A stretch of DNA of 64,000 nt from Acidobacteriota bacterium. Lineage in GTDB: Bacteria > Acidobacteriota > Vicinamibacteria > Vicinamibacterales > CAVVIG01. The position numbers and the translations under genes were made by a program. Every line of letters begins with the position of its first letter. The stretch's first letter is position 1. Below the pieces are notes generated by a model. It saw only the letters and a list, made by a program, of their open reading frames with translations. It searched no databases and was not told the origin of the DNA. Of the stretch, positions 7,916 through 15,642 are shown in pieces. The DNA lies in NCBI GenBank assembly GCA_003222395.1, contig QHWB01000040.1, forward strand, positions 590,854-654,853, given 5' to 3'.

Positions 7916-9663
7916 TGAGCGCTATCGTTGGTAGGCGCCGACCAGTGGGTCGGCCCGGTCGCGCATGTCGGCGCGGAGAGGCACGCGAACCGCGGCGGAC
8001 GCGCTGGTCCGCCCCTATTGCGATCTTGTTGTTGATGATGAGCGCTCCCCTATCCGCTCAGATGAAAGCGATCCGCGCCGGGCGCCTCGTCGACGGGTCG
8101 GGTAAAGTCGTCGCGAACGCCGTGATCCTGATCGATCGCGATCGAATCACGTCTGTCGGCGCGAGCGCTCCGCCAGCCGGCGCCGAGGTGATCGATTTGA
8201 GCCGCTTCACTCTGGTGCCGGGGCTCATCGATGTCCACACGCACATGACCTATTACTGGGACGGCGCGCCTGGCACGCGTCCGCTCGGACAGCCGCGGCG
8301 TCCCGCCGGCGTCACGACGGTGCTCGCGGCGGAGAACGCACGGCGCACGCTCGAGACCGGCGTGACGACGATTCGCGATCTCGGCGCCAGCAACGAAGTC
8401 GATTACGCCATGCGCGACCTGATCAACATGGGGAAGATGGTTGGACCGCGGATGTTCGTCGCCGGCCAGGGACTGTCCGCCGGACGCGGCGGTCCACCCG
8501 ATCCGGGCGCGTTTCGAGAGCAGGCCGAAGCGCGTCTCGCCGCCGGATCGGACTGGGTGAAAATCTTCGGTTCGCGCGGCAGCTTCCAAAGCGTCGAGAC
8601 GACGCAGACCGTGCCCTTCGAGGCGATGAAGGCCGTCGTCGACGCGGCGCATGCGAAGGGACGTCGCGTGGCGATTCATTCGTACGGTCCATCGGGCGTG
8701 AAGGACGCTGTCCGCGCCGGCGCCGACTCGGTCGAGCACGGCATCGACCTCGACGACGAAACGATCGCCGAGATGGTGAAGCGCGGAACGGTGTGGGTTC
8801 CGACGATCGATCACAACCGCTACTACGTCGACGCGAAGGACGAGTACGGTTTCGCGCCCGACACGATTCCGCCGCTGCAGGAGTACATCGAGAAGAACCT
8901 CGAGTCGGCGAAGCGTGCGGTGAGGGCCGGCGTGAAGATCGCGATGGGATCGGATGCGGTTTACACGATGTTCGGCCAGAACACGCGTGAGCTCGGATGG
9001 TTCGTGAGGGCCGGGATGACGCCGGCGCAGGCGCTCGCCTCGGCGACGACGATCCCCGCGGCGCTGCTGGGTCACGAGAAGGATCTGGGTGCGATCGCGC
9101 CCGGCTACCTCGCCGACATCGTCGCCGTCGACGGCGACCCGCTCGCCGACGTGAACGCGCTGATCAACGGTGTCCGCTGGGTGATGAAAGACGGGCAGGT
9201 GGTTGTCGACGGGCGGTCGGGTGGGTCAGGTCGGTCGAGTGGGTCGGGTGGGGCAGGCAGGTTGGGTGGGTTGGATCGGGAGGTTCAGAGCGTCGTCGAA
9301 GCGTTCCTGCTGCACCTCGGCGATCACGAATGGGACAAGGTGGCGGCGGATCTCGCGCCGAACGCGATGATCGTCGTCACGCGCCAGCGACCGGGAGAGA
9401 CCGACTGGACGAACTCCTACCAGACGCGCGACGAATGGCTCGCGTCGCTGCGCCGCAATCCGAACCCGACGACGTTTCGCGAGCCGATCACGAACGTCCA
9501 GGTGACCGTCGACAGCGATCACCTCGCGTACCTGCGCGCCGACTTTCAGGTGATGCGCGACGGCGCCGCGCAGTCGCACGGCGTCGATCAATTCACGCTC
9601 GTGCGCGAAGGCGGCGCGTGGAAGATCGCGATCGTCGCCTACACGTCGATGCCCCTCAGGTGA
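7912..9663 (+). CDS. Exported metal-dependent amidohydrolase with C-terminal SnoaL-like domain
   Basis: 583 aa. The amidohydrolase core (about 50-435) has the metal motif DVHTHM (His109, His111), a lysine in GSDWVKIFGS that could be the carboxylated ligand, His in VAIHSYG and VEHGIDLD, and the catalytic Asp in AMGSDAV. This is the imidazolonepropionase/prolidase-like group that cleaves C-N bonds of cyclic or peptide substrates. A Gly/Ser/Arg linker (about 436-460) leads to a SnoaL/DUF4440-like domain (about 463-583). The signal peptide (APIAILLLMMSAPLSAQ) comes after an odd Arg-rich stretch of about 35 residues that appears to be encoded by inserted repeat DNA. ATG 7912 overlaps the WYL stop; ATG 7915 is also possible. 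The stop overlaps the next gene. Confidence 0.88.
   Translation: MMSAIVGRRRPVGRPGRACRRGEAREPRRTRWSAPIAILLLMMSAPLSAQMKAIRAGRLVDGSGKVVANAVILIDRDRITSVGASAPPAGAEVIDLSRFTLVPGLIDVHTHMTYYWDGAPGTRPLGQPRRPAGVTTVLAAENARRTLETGVTTIRDLGASNEVDYAMRDLINMGKMVGPRMFVAGQGLSAGRGGPPDPGAFREQAEARLAAGSDWVKIFGSRGSFQSVETTQTVPFEAMKAVVDAAHAKGRRVAIHSYGPSGVKDAVRAGADSVEHGIDLDDETIAEMVKRGTVWVPTIDHNRYYVDAKDEYGFAPDTIPPLQEYIEKNLESAKRAVRAGVKIAMGSDAVYTMFGQNTRELGWFVRAGMTPAQALASATTIPAALLGHEKDLGAIAPGYLADIVAVDGDPLADVNALINGVRWVMKDGQVVVDGRSGGSGRSSGSGGAGRLGGLDREVQSVVEAFLLHLGDHEWDKVAADLAPNAMIVVTRQRPGETDWTNSYQTRDEWLASLRRNPNPTTFREPITNVQVTVDSDHLAYLRADFQVMRDGAAQSHGVDQFTLVREGGAWKIAIVAYTSMPLR
7929..8024. repeat. Family C repeat fragments inside the amidohydrolase N-terminus
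   Basis: GGTAGGCGCCGACCAGTGGG (from 7930) and GGTCCGCCCCTA (8006-8017) resemble the two halves of the palindrome at 33831-33864. The segment lies between two copies of the 12-mer ATGATGAGCGCT (7912-7923 and 8035-8046), 123 bp apart, so the reading frame is kept. Confidence 0.5.
9217..9284 (+). repeat. G-rich simple sequence coding a Gly/Ser linker
   Basis: Imperfect iterations of GGTCGG/GGTGGG encode the linker between the amidohydrolase and SnoaL-like domains. Composition is unlike the rest of the gene but resembles the G-tract array at 20463-20590. Confidence 0.6.
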
Positions 9664-11075
9664 TCGCCTTCCGCCTTCCGAATCCCTCAGTCCTGCTCCT
9701 CAGCGGCGTCCTGGTCGCGGCCGCGCTCACCTGGGTGCTGCCGGCCGGCCAATACGATCGGCGCGACGATGCGGCCACAGGGCGTCGCGTGGCGGTGCCC
9801 GGAACCTATCACTCGGTGCCGCGCGCGCCGGTCGGTCTCCTCGCGGCGGCGGTTGCCGTGCCGCGCGGGTTCGTCGCAGCGGCCGACGTCATCGCCGTGA
9901 TCTTCTTCGTCGGCGGCGCGTGGTTCATCGTCGATCGGCTGGGCACGCTGCCGGCTGTCGTCGGCGGGCTGGTGCGGACGTTCGGCGATCGCGGGCTGTA
10001 CATCATTCCGGTCGTGTCGGCGTTCTTCGGCGTCATGGGCGCCGTCGAGAACATGCAGGAAGAGATCATTCCGCTGATTCCGGTGCTGCTGGTCCTCGGC
10101 CGAGGGCTCGGCGTCGACGCTGTCGTCGTGGTCTCGATGAGCATGGGCGCCGCGATGGTCGGCAGTGCCTTCGGGCCGACGAACCCGTTTCAAGCCGGCA
10201 TCGCGATGAAGCTGGCGCAGCTGCCGCTGTTCGCCGCCGGCCGGCTGCGGCTGGCGATGTTTGTCGTCGGAACGATCGTGTGGATCGCCTGGACGATGCG
10301 CTACGCGTCGCGAAATCGTGCGGGTCGCCCGGCTCAAAGCCTCGCGCTACAGAGTACGCTCACAGTACCGTCGCCCGGTACGAACACGGTAGCGCGAGGC
10401 TTTCAGCCGAGCGAGCCGCCGGCCGCAGACGCGACGTGGCATCCGCGCCACGCCCTGATCCTCGCGATTGTCGTCGCGCCAATCGGCGCGTATGTGTACG
10501 GCGCGCTGAGGCTCGACTGGGGGTTCAACGAGCTCTCAGGCGCGTTCCTGATCGCGGCGATTGCGGCGGGACTCGCCGGCGGACTGTCGTTGACGGCGAC
10601 CGTCGTCACCTACATCGAGGGGATGCGAGAAGTCGTGTCGGCCGCGCTGATGATCGGCATCGCGCGCAGCATCTCGCTCGTTCTCGAAGACGGACACGTG
10701 ATCGACACGATCCTGTACGCGCTCGCGTCGGCCCTGACCGCGGCGCCGAAGACGGTCGCGGCGCTCCTGATGGTTCCGAGCCAGGCGCTCATCCACATTC
10801 CAGTGCCGAGCGTCAGCGGTCATGCGATGTTGACGGTGCCGGTGTTCGTCGCCCTCGGCGATCTGCTCGGCATGTCGCGGCAGGTTCCGGTGCTCGCGTA
10901 TCAAACGGGCGCGGGACTCATGGAGCTGCTGACGACGACCAACGGCGCGCTGATGGCCATTCTTCTCGCAGCAGGCGTTCCGTACCAGCGATGGGTCCGC
11001 TTCACCGTCGGCGGCGTCCTTCTCCTGGCGGCGATCGGCATCCTGGCGATCGCCGTCGTGCTTCGCTTCCCGTGA
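9660..11075 (+). CDS. DcuC/YfcC-like multipass transporter
   Basis: 471-aa inner-membrane protein with about 12 hydrophobic segments, similar to the YfcC/DcuC (C4-dicarboxylate or basic amino-acid) family. Recognisable family stretches are LTWVLPAGQYDR near the N-terminus, SAFFGVMGAVENMQEE, SAFGPTNPFQAGIA, and near the end PSQALIHIPVPSVSGHAML and YQTGAGLMELLTTTNGALMA. The start is GTG 9660, overlapping the amidohydrolase stop (GTGA). It would import the product or substrate of the amidohydrolase next to it. A family A repeat pair (10326-10413) is translated in frame as a hydrophilic loop between two helices. The stop overlaps the HAD gene start. Confidence 0.85.
   Translation: MIAFRLPNPSVLLLSGVLVAAALTWVLPAGQYDRRDDAATGRRVAVPGTYHSVPRAPVGLLAAAVAVPRGFVAAADVIAVIFFVGGAWFIVDRLGTLPAVVGGLVRTFGDRGLYIIPVVSAFFGVMGAVENMQEEIIPLIPVLLVLGRGLGVDAVVVVSMSMGAAMVGSAFGPTNPFQAGIAMKLAQLPLFAAGRLRLAMFVVGTIVWIAWTMRYASRNRAGRPAQSLALQSTLTVPSPGTNTVARGFQPSEPPAADATWHPRHALILAIVVAPIGAYVYGALRLDWGFNELSGAFLIAAIAAGLAGGLSLTATVVTYIEGMREVVSAALMIGIARSISLVLEDGHVIDTILYALASALTAAPKTVAALLMVPSQALIHIPVPSVSGHAMLTVPVFVALGDLLGMSRQVPVLAYQTGAGLMELLTTTNGALMAILLAAGVPYQRWVRFTVGGVLLLAAIGILAIAVVLRFP
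10326..10413. repeat. REP-like palindromic repeat, family A copy 3, inside a gene
   Basis: CTCAAAGCCTCGCGCTAC (ending 10350) and GTAGCGCGAGGCTTTCAG (from 10389) are the same inverted arms seen at 2638 and 6786. Here they are translated in frame within the DcuC-like transporter, in a cytoplasmic or periplasmic loop. Confidence 0.78.
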
Positions 11076-11917
11076 TCCGTCTCCTCGCCATCGACATCGA
11101 TGGCACGCTGCTCGACAGCCGCGGACGCCTTCCTGAGACGCACCGCGACGCGGTCGTCGCCGCCGTTGCGGGCGGCGTCGAGATCGCGCTCGTCACCGGC
11201 CGCAGCTTTCATTTCACGCGTCCCATCGCGGATCTGCTGCCGGTTCCGCTGACGCTCGTCGTCAACAACGGAGCGCTCGTGAAGAAGACGGACGGCGCCA
11301 CCGAGATGAGGAATCTCCTGCGCCGCGGTGTGGCGCGCGAGCTCCTCGAGGCGACGCGCGCCTACGAGGATAGCGTGGCGATCGTGTTCGATCGGCCAAA
11401 CGAGCGCCAGATCGTCTTCGAACGCATGGACTGGACGCACCCGCACCGCCGCGGCTACTACGAGAAGAACAAGGCGTTCATCGCCGAAGCGCCGGCGCCG
11501 CTCGCCGAAATGCTCACCGAGGATCCAGTCCAGGTGATGTTCAACGGCGGCGTCGCCTCGATGCGGATGCTGGTCGACGCGCTGCGGTCGCTGCCTGGCG
11601 CCGAGCGCTACACCGTGGCGATCACGGAGTACGAGCCGCGCGACTTCTCGCTCGTCGACGTGAACGGCCCGAACTGCTCGAAGGGGACGACGCTCGCGCG
11701 GTGGACGCAGTCGCGCGGCTGGACGCGGGACGAGGTGATGGCGGTCGGCGACAACCTGAACGACGTGGAGATGCTCGACTTCGCCGGAACGGCCGTCGTG
11801 ATGGGCAACGCGAGCCAGGCGGTCAAGCGCCGCGGCTATCAGCTGACGGGCACCAACGACGAAGGCGGGCTGGCGGCAGCCATCAGGCTGCACCTGCTCT
11901 CGCGATCGTCACCTTGA
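11072..11917 (+). CDS. HAD-superfamily hydrolase, Cof/YbjI type
   Basis: 281-aa cytoplasmic phosphatase. Motif I is LLAIDIDGTLLDSRG (nucleophile Asp and acid/base Asp two apart), motif II is ALVTGRSF, and the C-terminal motifs III/IV are KGTTLARW and AVGDNLNDVEMLDFAGTAVV. The C2B cap between them matches Cof-type sugar/nucleotide phosphatases. The start GTG 11072 overlaps the transporter stop, making it the last gene of the WYL operon. The substrate is unknown; dephosphorylation of a metabolite taken up by the operon is plausible. Its final codons overlap the -35 box of the next promoter. Confidence 0.93.
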   Translation: MIRLLAIDIDGTLLDSRGRLPETHRDAVVAAVAGGVEIALVTGRSFHFTRPIADLLPVPLTLVVNNGALVKKTDGATEMRNLLRRGVARELLEATRAYEDSVAIVFDRPNERQIVFERMDWTHPHRRGYYEKNKAFIAEAPAPLAEMLTEDPVQVMFNGGVASMRMLVDALRSLPGAERYTVAITEYEPRDFSLVDVNGPNCSKGTTLARWTQSRGWTRDEVMAVGDNLNDVEMLDFAGTAVVMGNASQAVKRRGYQLTGTNDEGGLAAAIRLHLLSRSSP

Positions 11918-11949
11918 CGGCCACCGCGTGTTGTCTACAATGTAGATAT
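11914..11949 (+). promoter_or_regulatory. Promoter with dyad operator over the -10 box
   Basis: TTGACG (11914-11919), a 16-bp spacer and TACAAT (11936-11941) make a good sigma70-type promoter. A 13-bp dyad TCTACA-A-TGTAGA (11934-11946) covers the -10 box, so a bound repressor would block RNA polymerase. The PadR encoded at 12470, two genes into this unit, is the natural candidate. Confidence 0.65.
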
Positions 11950-11950
11950 C

Positions 11951-12457
11951 TTGCGAGGCCCTTGGTGGAGATCCATCGCGGCGTCTGCTGCAATCATCGG
12001 CGGCGGATTGATCGCGGCCGCCAGCATCCGCGCAGTCGTCTTCTTGTACCAGCACGTGCAGGAGCAGCCCGTCACAGCGCAAGCAGCCCGCTCGGAATTG
12101 ACCGCCATCGAAGCGCGGTTCGCTGGCGAGATGCCGCTCATCGACGTTCGCGACGGTCATGAGCCCGTCGTCCAACGGACAAAGCCTGCCACCACGCGCG
12201 ACGCGACAACGCTTCGAGCGGTCATTTACGATGCCGCGACCGCCAGAATCGTCCGAGACGATCTTCCTATTGCCGTGCTTCGCGTGTTCAAAGGCGCCGG
12301 CTTCAAGTACCTCGGTGAGTTGACGCCGCTGCGCGGCGATACGGAGTTCGAACGAGATCGCGTCGATCTGACGCTCGACGACATCCGTCATCATGCCGGC
12401 CTGGTGCTGAGCCATCATCACGACACTGGATCGCACATCATCATCTGGGTGGAATAG
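11951..12457 (+). CDS. Membrane-anchored protein of unknown function
   Basis: 168 aa beginning at TTG 11951. One N-terminal membrane helix (SIAASAAIIGGGLIAAASIR, about residues 8-30) is followed by a soluble domain of about 130 residues with mixed alpha/beta character and a His-rich end (HHAGLVLSHHHDTGSHIII). No family is recognised. The start codon is only about 3 nt past the predicted transcription start, so it would be leaderless; the coding sequence may begin further in. It precedes padR and a permease-prefix membrane protein in the same direction, with 12 nt to padR, so it is probably co-transcribed and PadR-controlled. Confidence 0.6.
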   Translation: MRGPWWRSIAASAAIIGGGLIAAASIRAVVFLYQHVQEQPVTAQAARSELTAIEARFAGEMPLIDVRDGHEPVVQRTKPATTRDATTLRAVIYDAATARIVRDDLPIAVLRVFKGAGFKYLGELTPLRGDTEFERDRVDLTLDDIRHHAGLVLSHHHDTGSHIIIWVE

Positions 12458-12469
12458 CAGGCCGACGCC

Positions 12470-12811
12470 ATGTCCGAGCACCTCGGCACATTCGAACAGG
12501 CGGTGCTCCTCTCGCTGGCGCACCCGCGCACGGAGCTCGGGCGCGAAGGGTACGGCCGCGCGATCATCAAAGAAGTGGAACATCGCCTCGAACGCGGGGT
12601 TTCCGCGGGCGCCGTGTACGCGACGCTGGATCGACTGGAGGCGAAGGGGCTGGTTTCCTCCAAGCTGGCACCGGGCACGGCCGTGCGCGCCGGACGGCCG
12701 CGGCGTCATTACACGATCACCTGCAACGGGGTGCACGAACTGCGGAGCGCGAAGGCGGCGGTCCGGCGTCTCTGGACGGGCGTACGGCTGCCGGTAAAAG
12801 GAACACCATGA
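12470..12811 (+). CDS. PadR family transcriptional regulator
   Basis: 113-aa winged-helix regulator. The PadR core is seen in FEQAVLLSLAHPRTELG, GYGRAIIKEVEHRLERGVSA, GAVYATLDRLEAKGLV and a basic wing AGRPRRHYTITCNG. ATG 12470 is used. It lies between a membrane-anchored unknown and a permease-prefix protein, with ATGA overlap (12808-12811) with the original start of the latter. The dyad at 11934 is the likely operator, giving autoregulation of the three genes. Confidence 0.9.
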   Translation: MSEHLGTFEQAVLLSLAHPRTELGREGYGRAIIKEVEHRLERGVSAGAVYATLDRLEAKGLVSSKLAPGTAVRAGRPRRHYTITCNGVHELRSAKAAVRRLWTGVRLPVKGTP

Positions 12812-12912
12812 ATGCGCCACGCCGGTAGGAAGCGCTTCTGCGCCTCATACTGCGCGATCGCGATCGCGACACGATCAACGGGGATTTACTCGAGGAGTAC
12901 CGGGAGGTCGCC
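12808..12912 (+). other. Untranslated start of the permease-prefix gene (amber at codon 7)
   Basis: ATG 12808 overlaps the PadR stop as ATGA and opens a frame that stays in register with the following gene. Codon 7 is TAG (12826-12828). After it the frame reads EALLRLILRDRDRDTINGD and LLEEYREVAVPMR, which is the conserved core of permease prefix domain 2 (GDLxEEYR). So the family's normal start is present but cut off by one nonsense codon. Confidence 0.75.
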
Positions 12913-13851
12913 GTGCCCATGCGTGGAGCGGCCGGCGCTCGGTGGTGGTACCGGCGACAGGTGGGCGGGTTTGTCTGGCGCGCCGCCTGGAGGTGGGGCG
13001 CGATTGCAGGCGCCATTCTCGTCGGGCGCTATTTTCTGGACGACTTCGTCTTGCCGCGCATTTTCGATCCCCTTCGCGCGAGCGCGATGTCGCAGGCGCT
13101 GATCACGACCTACTTCCTCGCCGCCGCCGTCACCTCGTGGTGGACGTGCCGCATCGGGGCCGGCGTTCTCGTCGCGATCATCGCCAGCCTGATCGGATCG
13201 TTCGCCTCGTTCATATATGCGGCAGTCGTCCTGATCGCTCCGGTCGATGCATGGTCCACACGCGCGGGACTCGACGAAGTGCTCGGCGTTCCGGTGATCC
13301 TCGTGGCGGTCAGCGCCGCGGCCGGCACGATCGGCGGGTTCGTCGGCCGGCTTCTCCGCCGCGGCAATCGGCATTCGCCCGCGATGTTCGGGATATCGAT
13401 CGGCACGCTGATCGGCGGCATGAATCTACTCGACACGGCGATGCATCCCTTTGCTGACGACGACGCAGCGCTGATGCTCGTTTATGTCGGCGGCCTGCTG
13501 CTGCTGTGGAGCATCGCCGGCTTCGGCGCTGCGGGGCGGACGCGGCGGCTCGCCGACGCGATGAAGGCTGGCGCCATCGTCGGCGTGATCACGATCGCCG
13601 TCTTCCACGTCGCGTCGATCGCGCGAATCAACTTCTTTCTCGACACGATCCGCTATCGCGACGACTGGCGGAACCTGCTCGCGCGCTTCGACGCGAGCGG
13701 TTTCCATAGCCTCCGCACGTACGCGACCTACGAGTACATGAGGATGACGCCGATCGTTCTTGGGCTCGGAGCGTTTGGTCGCGCGATCAGCGGGGCGCTC
13801 GGCGGCGCCGTCAGTGGTGCGACTCGGACTTCGAGCTCCCCTTCCCGATGA
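12913..13851 (+). CDS. Permease-prefix-domain-2 membrane protein, N-terminus interrupted
   Basis: 312 aa from GTG 12913, the first usable start after the amber codon at 12826. About six to seven hydrophobic helices follow, starting with RWGAIAGAILVGRYFLDDFV. The GDLLEEYR prefix core that normally opens these proteins lies upstream of this start and is lost unless the stop is suppressed. Permease-prefix proteins are common in Acidobacteriota next to PadR genes; their role is not established. There is no MacB core, so this is a small relative rather than an ADOP permease. The 3' end overlaps the convergent phosphodiesterase gene by 41 bp. Confidence 0.75.
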   Translation: MPMRGAAGARWWYRRQVGGFVWRAAWRWGAIAGAILVGRYFLDDFVLPRIFDPLRASAMSQALITTYFLAAAVTSWWTCRIGAGVLVAIIASLIGSFASFIYAAVVLIAPVDAWSTRAGLDEVLGVPVILVAVSAAAGTIGGFVGRLLRRGNRHSPAMFGISIGTLIGGMNLLDTAMHPFADDDAALMLVYVGGLLLLWSIAGFGAAGRTRRLADAMKAGAIVGVITIAVFHVASIARINFFLDTIRYRDDWRNLLARFDASGFHSLRTYATYEYMRMTPIVLGLGAFGRAISGALGGAVSGATRTSSSPSR

Positions 13852-15256
13852 ACACTCCGACGATTGGCTTGCCGTCGGCGTCGGGCAACTGCAGTCCCAG
13901 CAGCATCGCGATCGTCGGACCGACGTCGATCGTGTTCGTCACGGGCAGCACCCACCCGGCGCGGATGCCTGCGCCGTACGCGATGAAGCCCGTTTCCATG
14001 CCCGGCGTGTCGGGGCGATAGCCATGACCCGCCGCGCGCGCGTGCGGCTGCGCGAACGGCGGCGCGAGGCGCGCGTCGAGCACGTATCCGACCGTCGGCT
14101 CGATGCCGAGCACCGCGTCGCGATCCGCGCTCCACTGATCGAGCTCGGCGCGCTCGATGATCCGGAAGCGCCGCGGGTACAGCGCGGCGTACTTCTCGAG
14201 CGCCTGCCGCGCCTTCGCCGTCGTCTCTGGCGACCGATCCTTTATATAGAGCGAGCCAAGACCGCGGTTGGCGGCGACGATCGCCGTCCACGACGGATGG
14301 CCGTCGGCGCCTTTCGCGATCAGCCCAGCCTCGATGAGCGGCAGGTTGATCGCGAGCTCGGTGTGCATCGGGATGAACCCGTGATCGCCGGTCACGATCA
14401 GCGTCGTCCCCGTATTCGCCGCGAGCCCGGCCGCCTGGATTCCCGCGACGACGTCGCCGACATTCTGATCGGATTCCTCCATGGCCGCAAACGCCGCCGG
14501 CGTCAGCGGTCCGTTGGCATGCTGCACCGTATCGGTCAGCGAGAAATGAATCGCCATCAGCGACGGTTGAAACTGTTTCAGGATTTCGACGGCCACGAGC
14601 GCTTTGAGGTGATCGGCCATGCGGCCGTCGGTCGCCTGCAGCGGACCCAGCTTCTGCTCGACCTTCTCCAGCCAGCCGGGCGACGCGCTTTGTGACGTGC
14701 GCTGATGCGACTCGGCGCCGGTTGCTGCGGCGCCGATGTCGATGCGGTAATCGATTGGACCGCCGGCCGTCTGCGGCCAGCCGATCGCCGCGGTCTTCAG
14801 CCCTTTCGCCCGCGCGGCGCTCCAGAGCGTGGCGACTTTGATCTCGGCGTAATCGCGAAACGTCGGCTGCAGATCGTAGTTGTCCGGGTTGTCGTCCCGG
14901 TACACCCAGGTCGTCGGATCGAACTTGTTGTTTCCGAGAATCCCGTGCTTCATCGCACCGGTGCCGGTGACGAGCGCCGTGTGCGCGGTTCCAGTGAGCG
15001 TGGGAAACACGCTCAGCGTCCTGGGACTGTACGAACCTTCGTGCATCAGCCGGCGCAGATTCGGGATTCGGAGCTGATACGCGTCCGCGTTTCCGAGATA
15101 GTCGCCGCGCATCCCGTCGATGGTGACGAGAACGACACGGCGTGTCAGCGTCGACACATCGCCCTGTCCGGCGCCGCCGGCCGGATTCTGCGGTTCTGCG
15201 TGAAATGCGACGGTCAGGGCAATGAGTGCCGCGAAAACGGACGCGATGTTCTTCAT
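13811..15256 (-). CDS. Exported type I phosphodiesterase/nucleotide pyrophosphatase-like enzyme
   Basis: 481-aa alkaline-phosphatase-superfamily hydrolase that cleaves phosphate mono- or diesters outside the cytoplasm. Start ATG 15256 gives a clear signal peptide (MKNIASVFAALIALTVAFHA). Two-metal-site motifs: VLVTIDGMRGDYL (Asp), FPTLTGTAHTALVTG (nucleophile Thr), LTDTVQHANG (Asp, His), VTGDHGFIP (Asp-His) and AGHGYRPDTPG (His). The upstream 24-codon extension to 15328 is less likely because it would hide the signal. It is monocistronic and convergent with the permease-prefix gene. Confidence 0.93.
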   Translation of the reverse strand: MKNIASVFAALIALTVAFHAEPQNPAGGAGQGDVSTLTRRVVLVTIDGMRGDYLGNADAYQLRIPNLRRLMHEGSYSPRTLSVFPTLTGTAHTALVTGTGAMKHGILGNNKFDPTTWVYRDDNPDNYDLQPTFRDYAEIKVATLWSAARAKGLKTAAIGWPQTAGGPIDYRIDIGAAATGAESHQRTSQSASPGWLEKVEQKLGPLQATDGRMADHLKALVAVEILKQFQPSLMAIHFSLTDTVQHANGPLTPAAFAAMEESDQNVGDVVAGIQAAGLAANTGTTLIVTGDHGFIPMHTELAINLPLIEAGLIAKGADGHPSWTAIVAANRGLGSLYIKDRSPETTAKARQALEKYAALYPRRFRIIERAELDQWSADRDAVLGIEPTVGYVLDARLAPPFAQPHARAAGHGYRPDTPGMETGFIAYGAGIRAGWVLPVTNTIDVGPTIAMLLGLQLPDADGKPIVGVFIGKGSSKSESHH

Positions 15257-15642
15257 GGCGGCGCAGACAGTAGCACACGCGCCCTGCTTTCTGAGGCTTG
15301 CGCGTGCGTCGATCCGTTTCAACATCACAGCTGAGTCGTGGCGCGCCGATTGCTAGGTCCACAGGCGTCGGGGCCACGCCCGGGCGACGCGCCCAGCACG
15401 GTCGATTCGACACGCCGCGCCGAACGCGACTTGGTTGAACAAGGTCGCCAAGGCGGGGGGTTTCTAGAGCCCTGGCCCTTCGGGCCGCCTGTGGAGCCGA
15501 CCGACGCCGCGTTTCGCGCTGGAAACGCGCCCCGACATTTCCTTGTACGCGGCCAGCGCGTGCTTACCGAGGCGCTCTTGTGACGAACGGGGCGATCGGC
15601 CTATAGTCCGGCTCCGAAACCCACCACCCAGGGAGGTCACCG
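15257..15642. other. Intergenic region before the subtilase gene
   Basis: 386 bp with no gene. A 9-bp inverted repeat, CCACAGGCG (15359-15367) and CGCCTGTGG (15486-15494), bounds a 136-bp GC-rich block containing the hairpin GGCCC-TTC-GGGCC (about 15475-15487). The block may be a small non-autonomous element or a terminator region. The subtilase promoter lies at its right end. Confidence 0.4.
15578..15637 (+). promoter_or_regulatory. Promoter and ribosome site of the subtilase gene
   Basis: TTGTGA (15578-15583), 18 bp, TATAGT (15602-15607) form a plausible sigma70-type promoter. AGGGAGGT (15630-15637) is a strong Shine-Dalgarno sequence 5 nt before ATG 15643 and settles the start. Confidence 0.55.
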
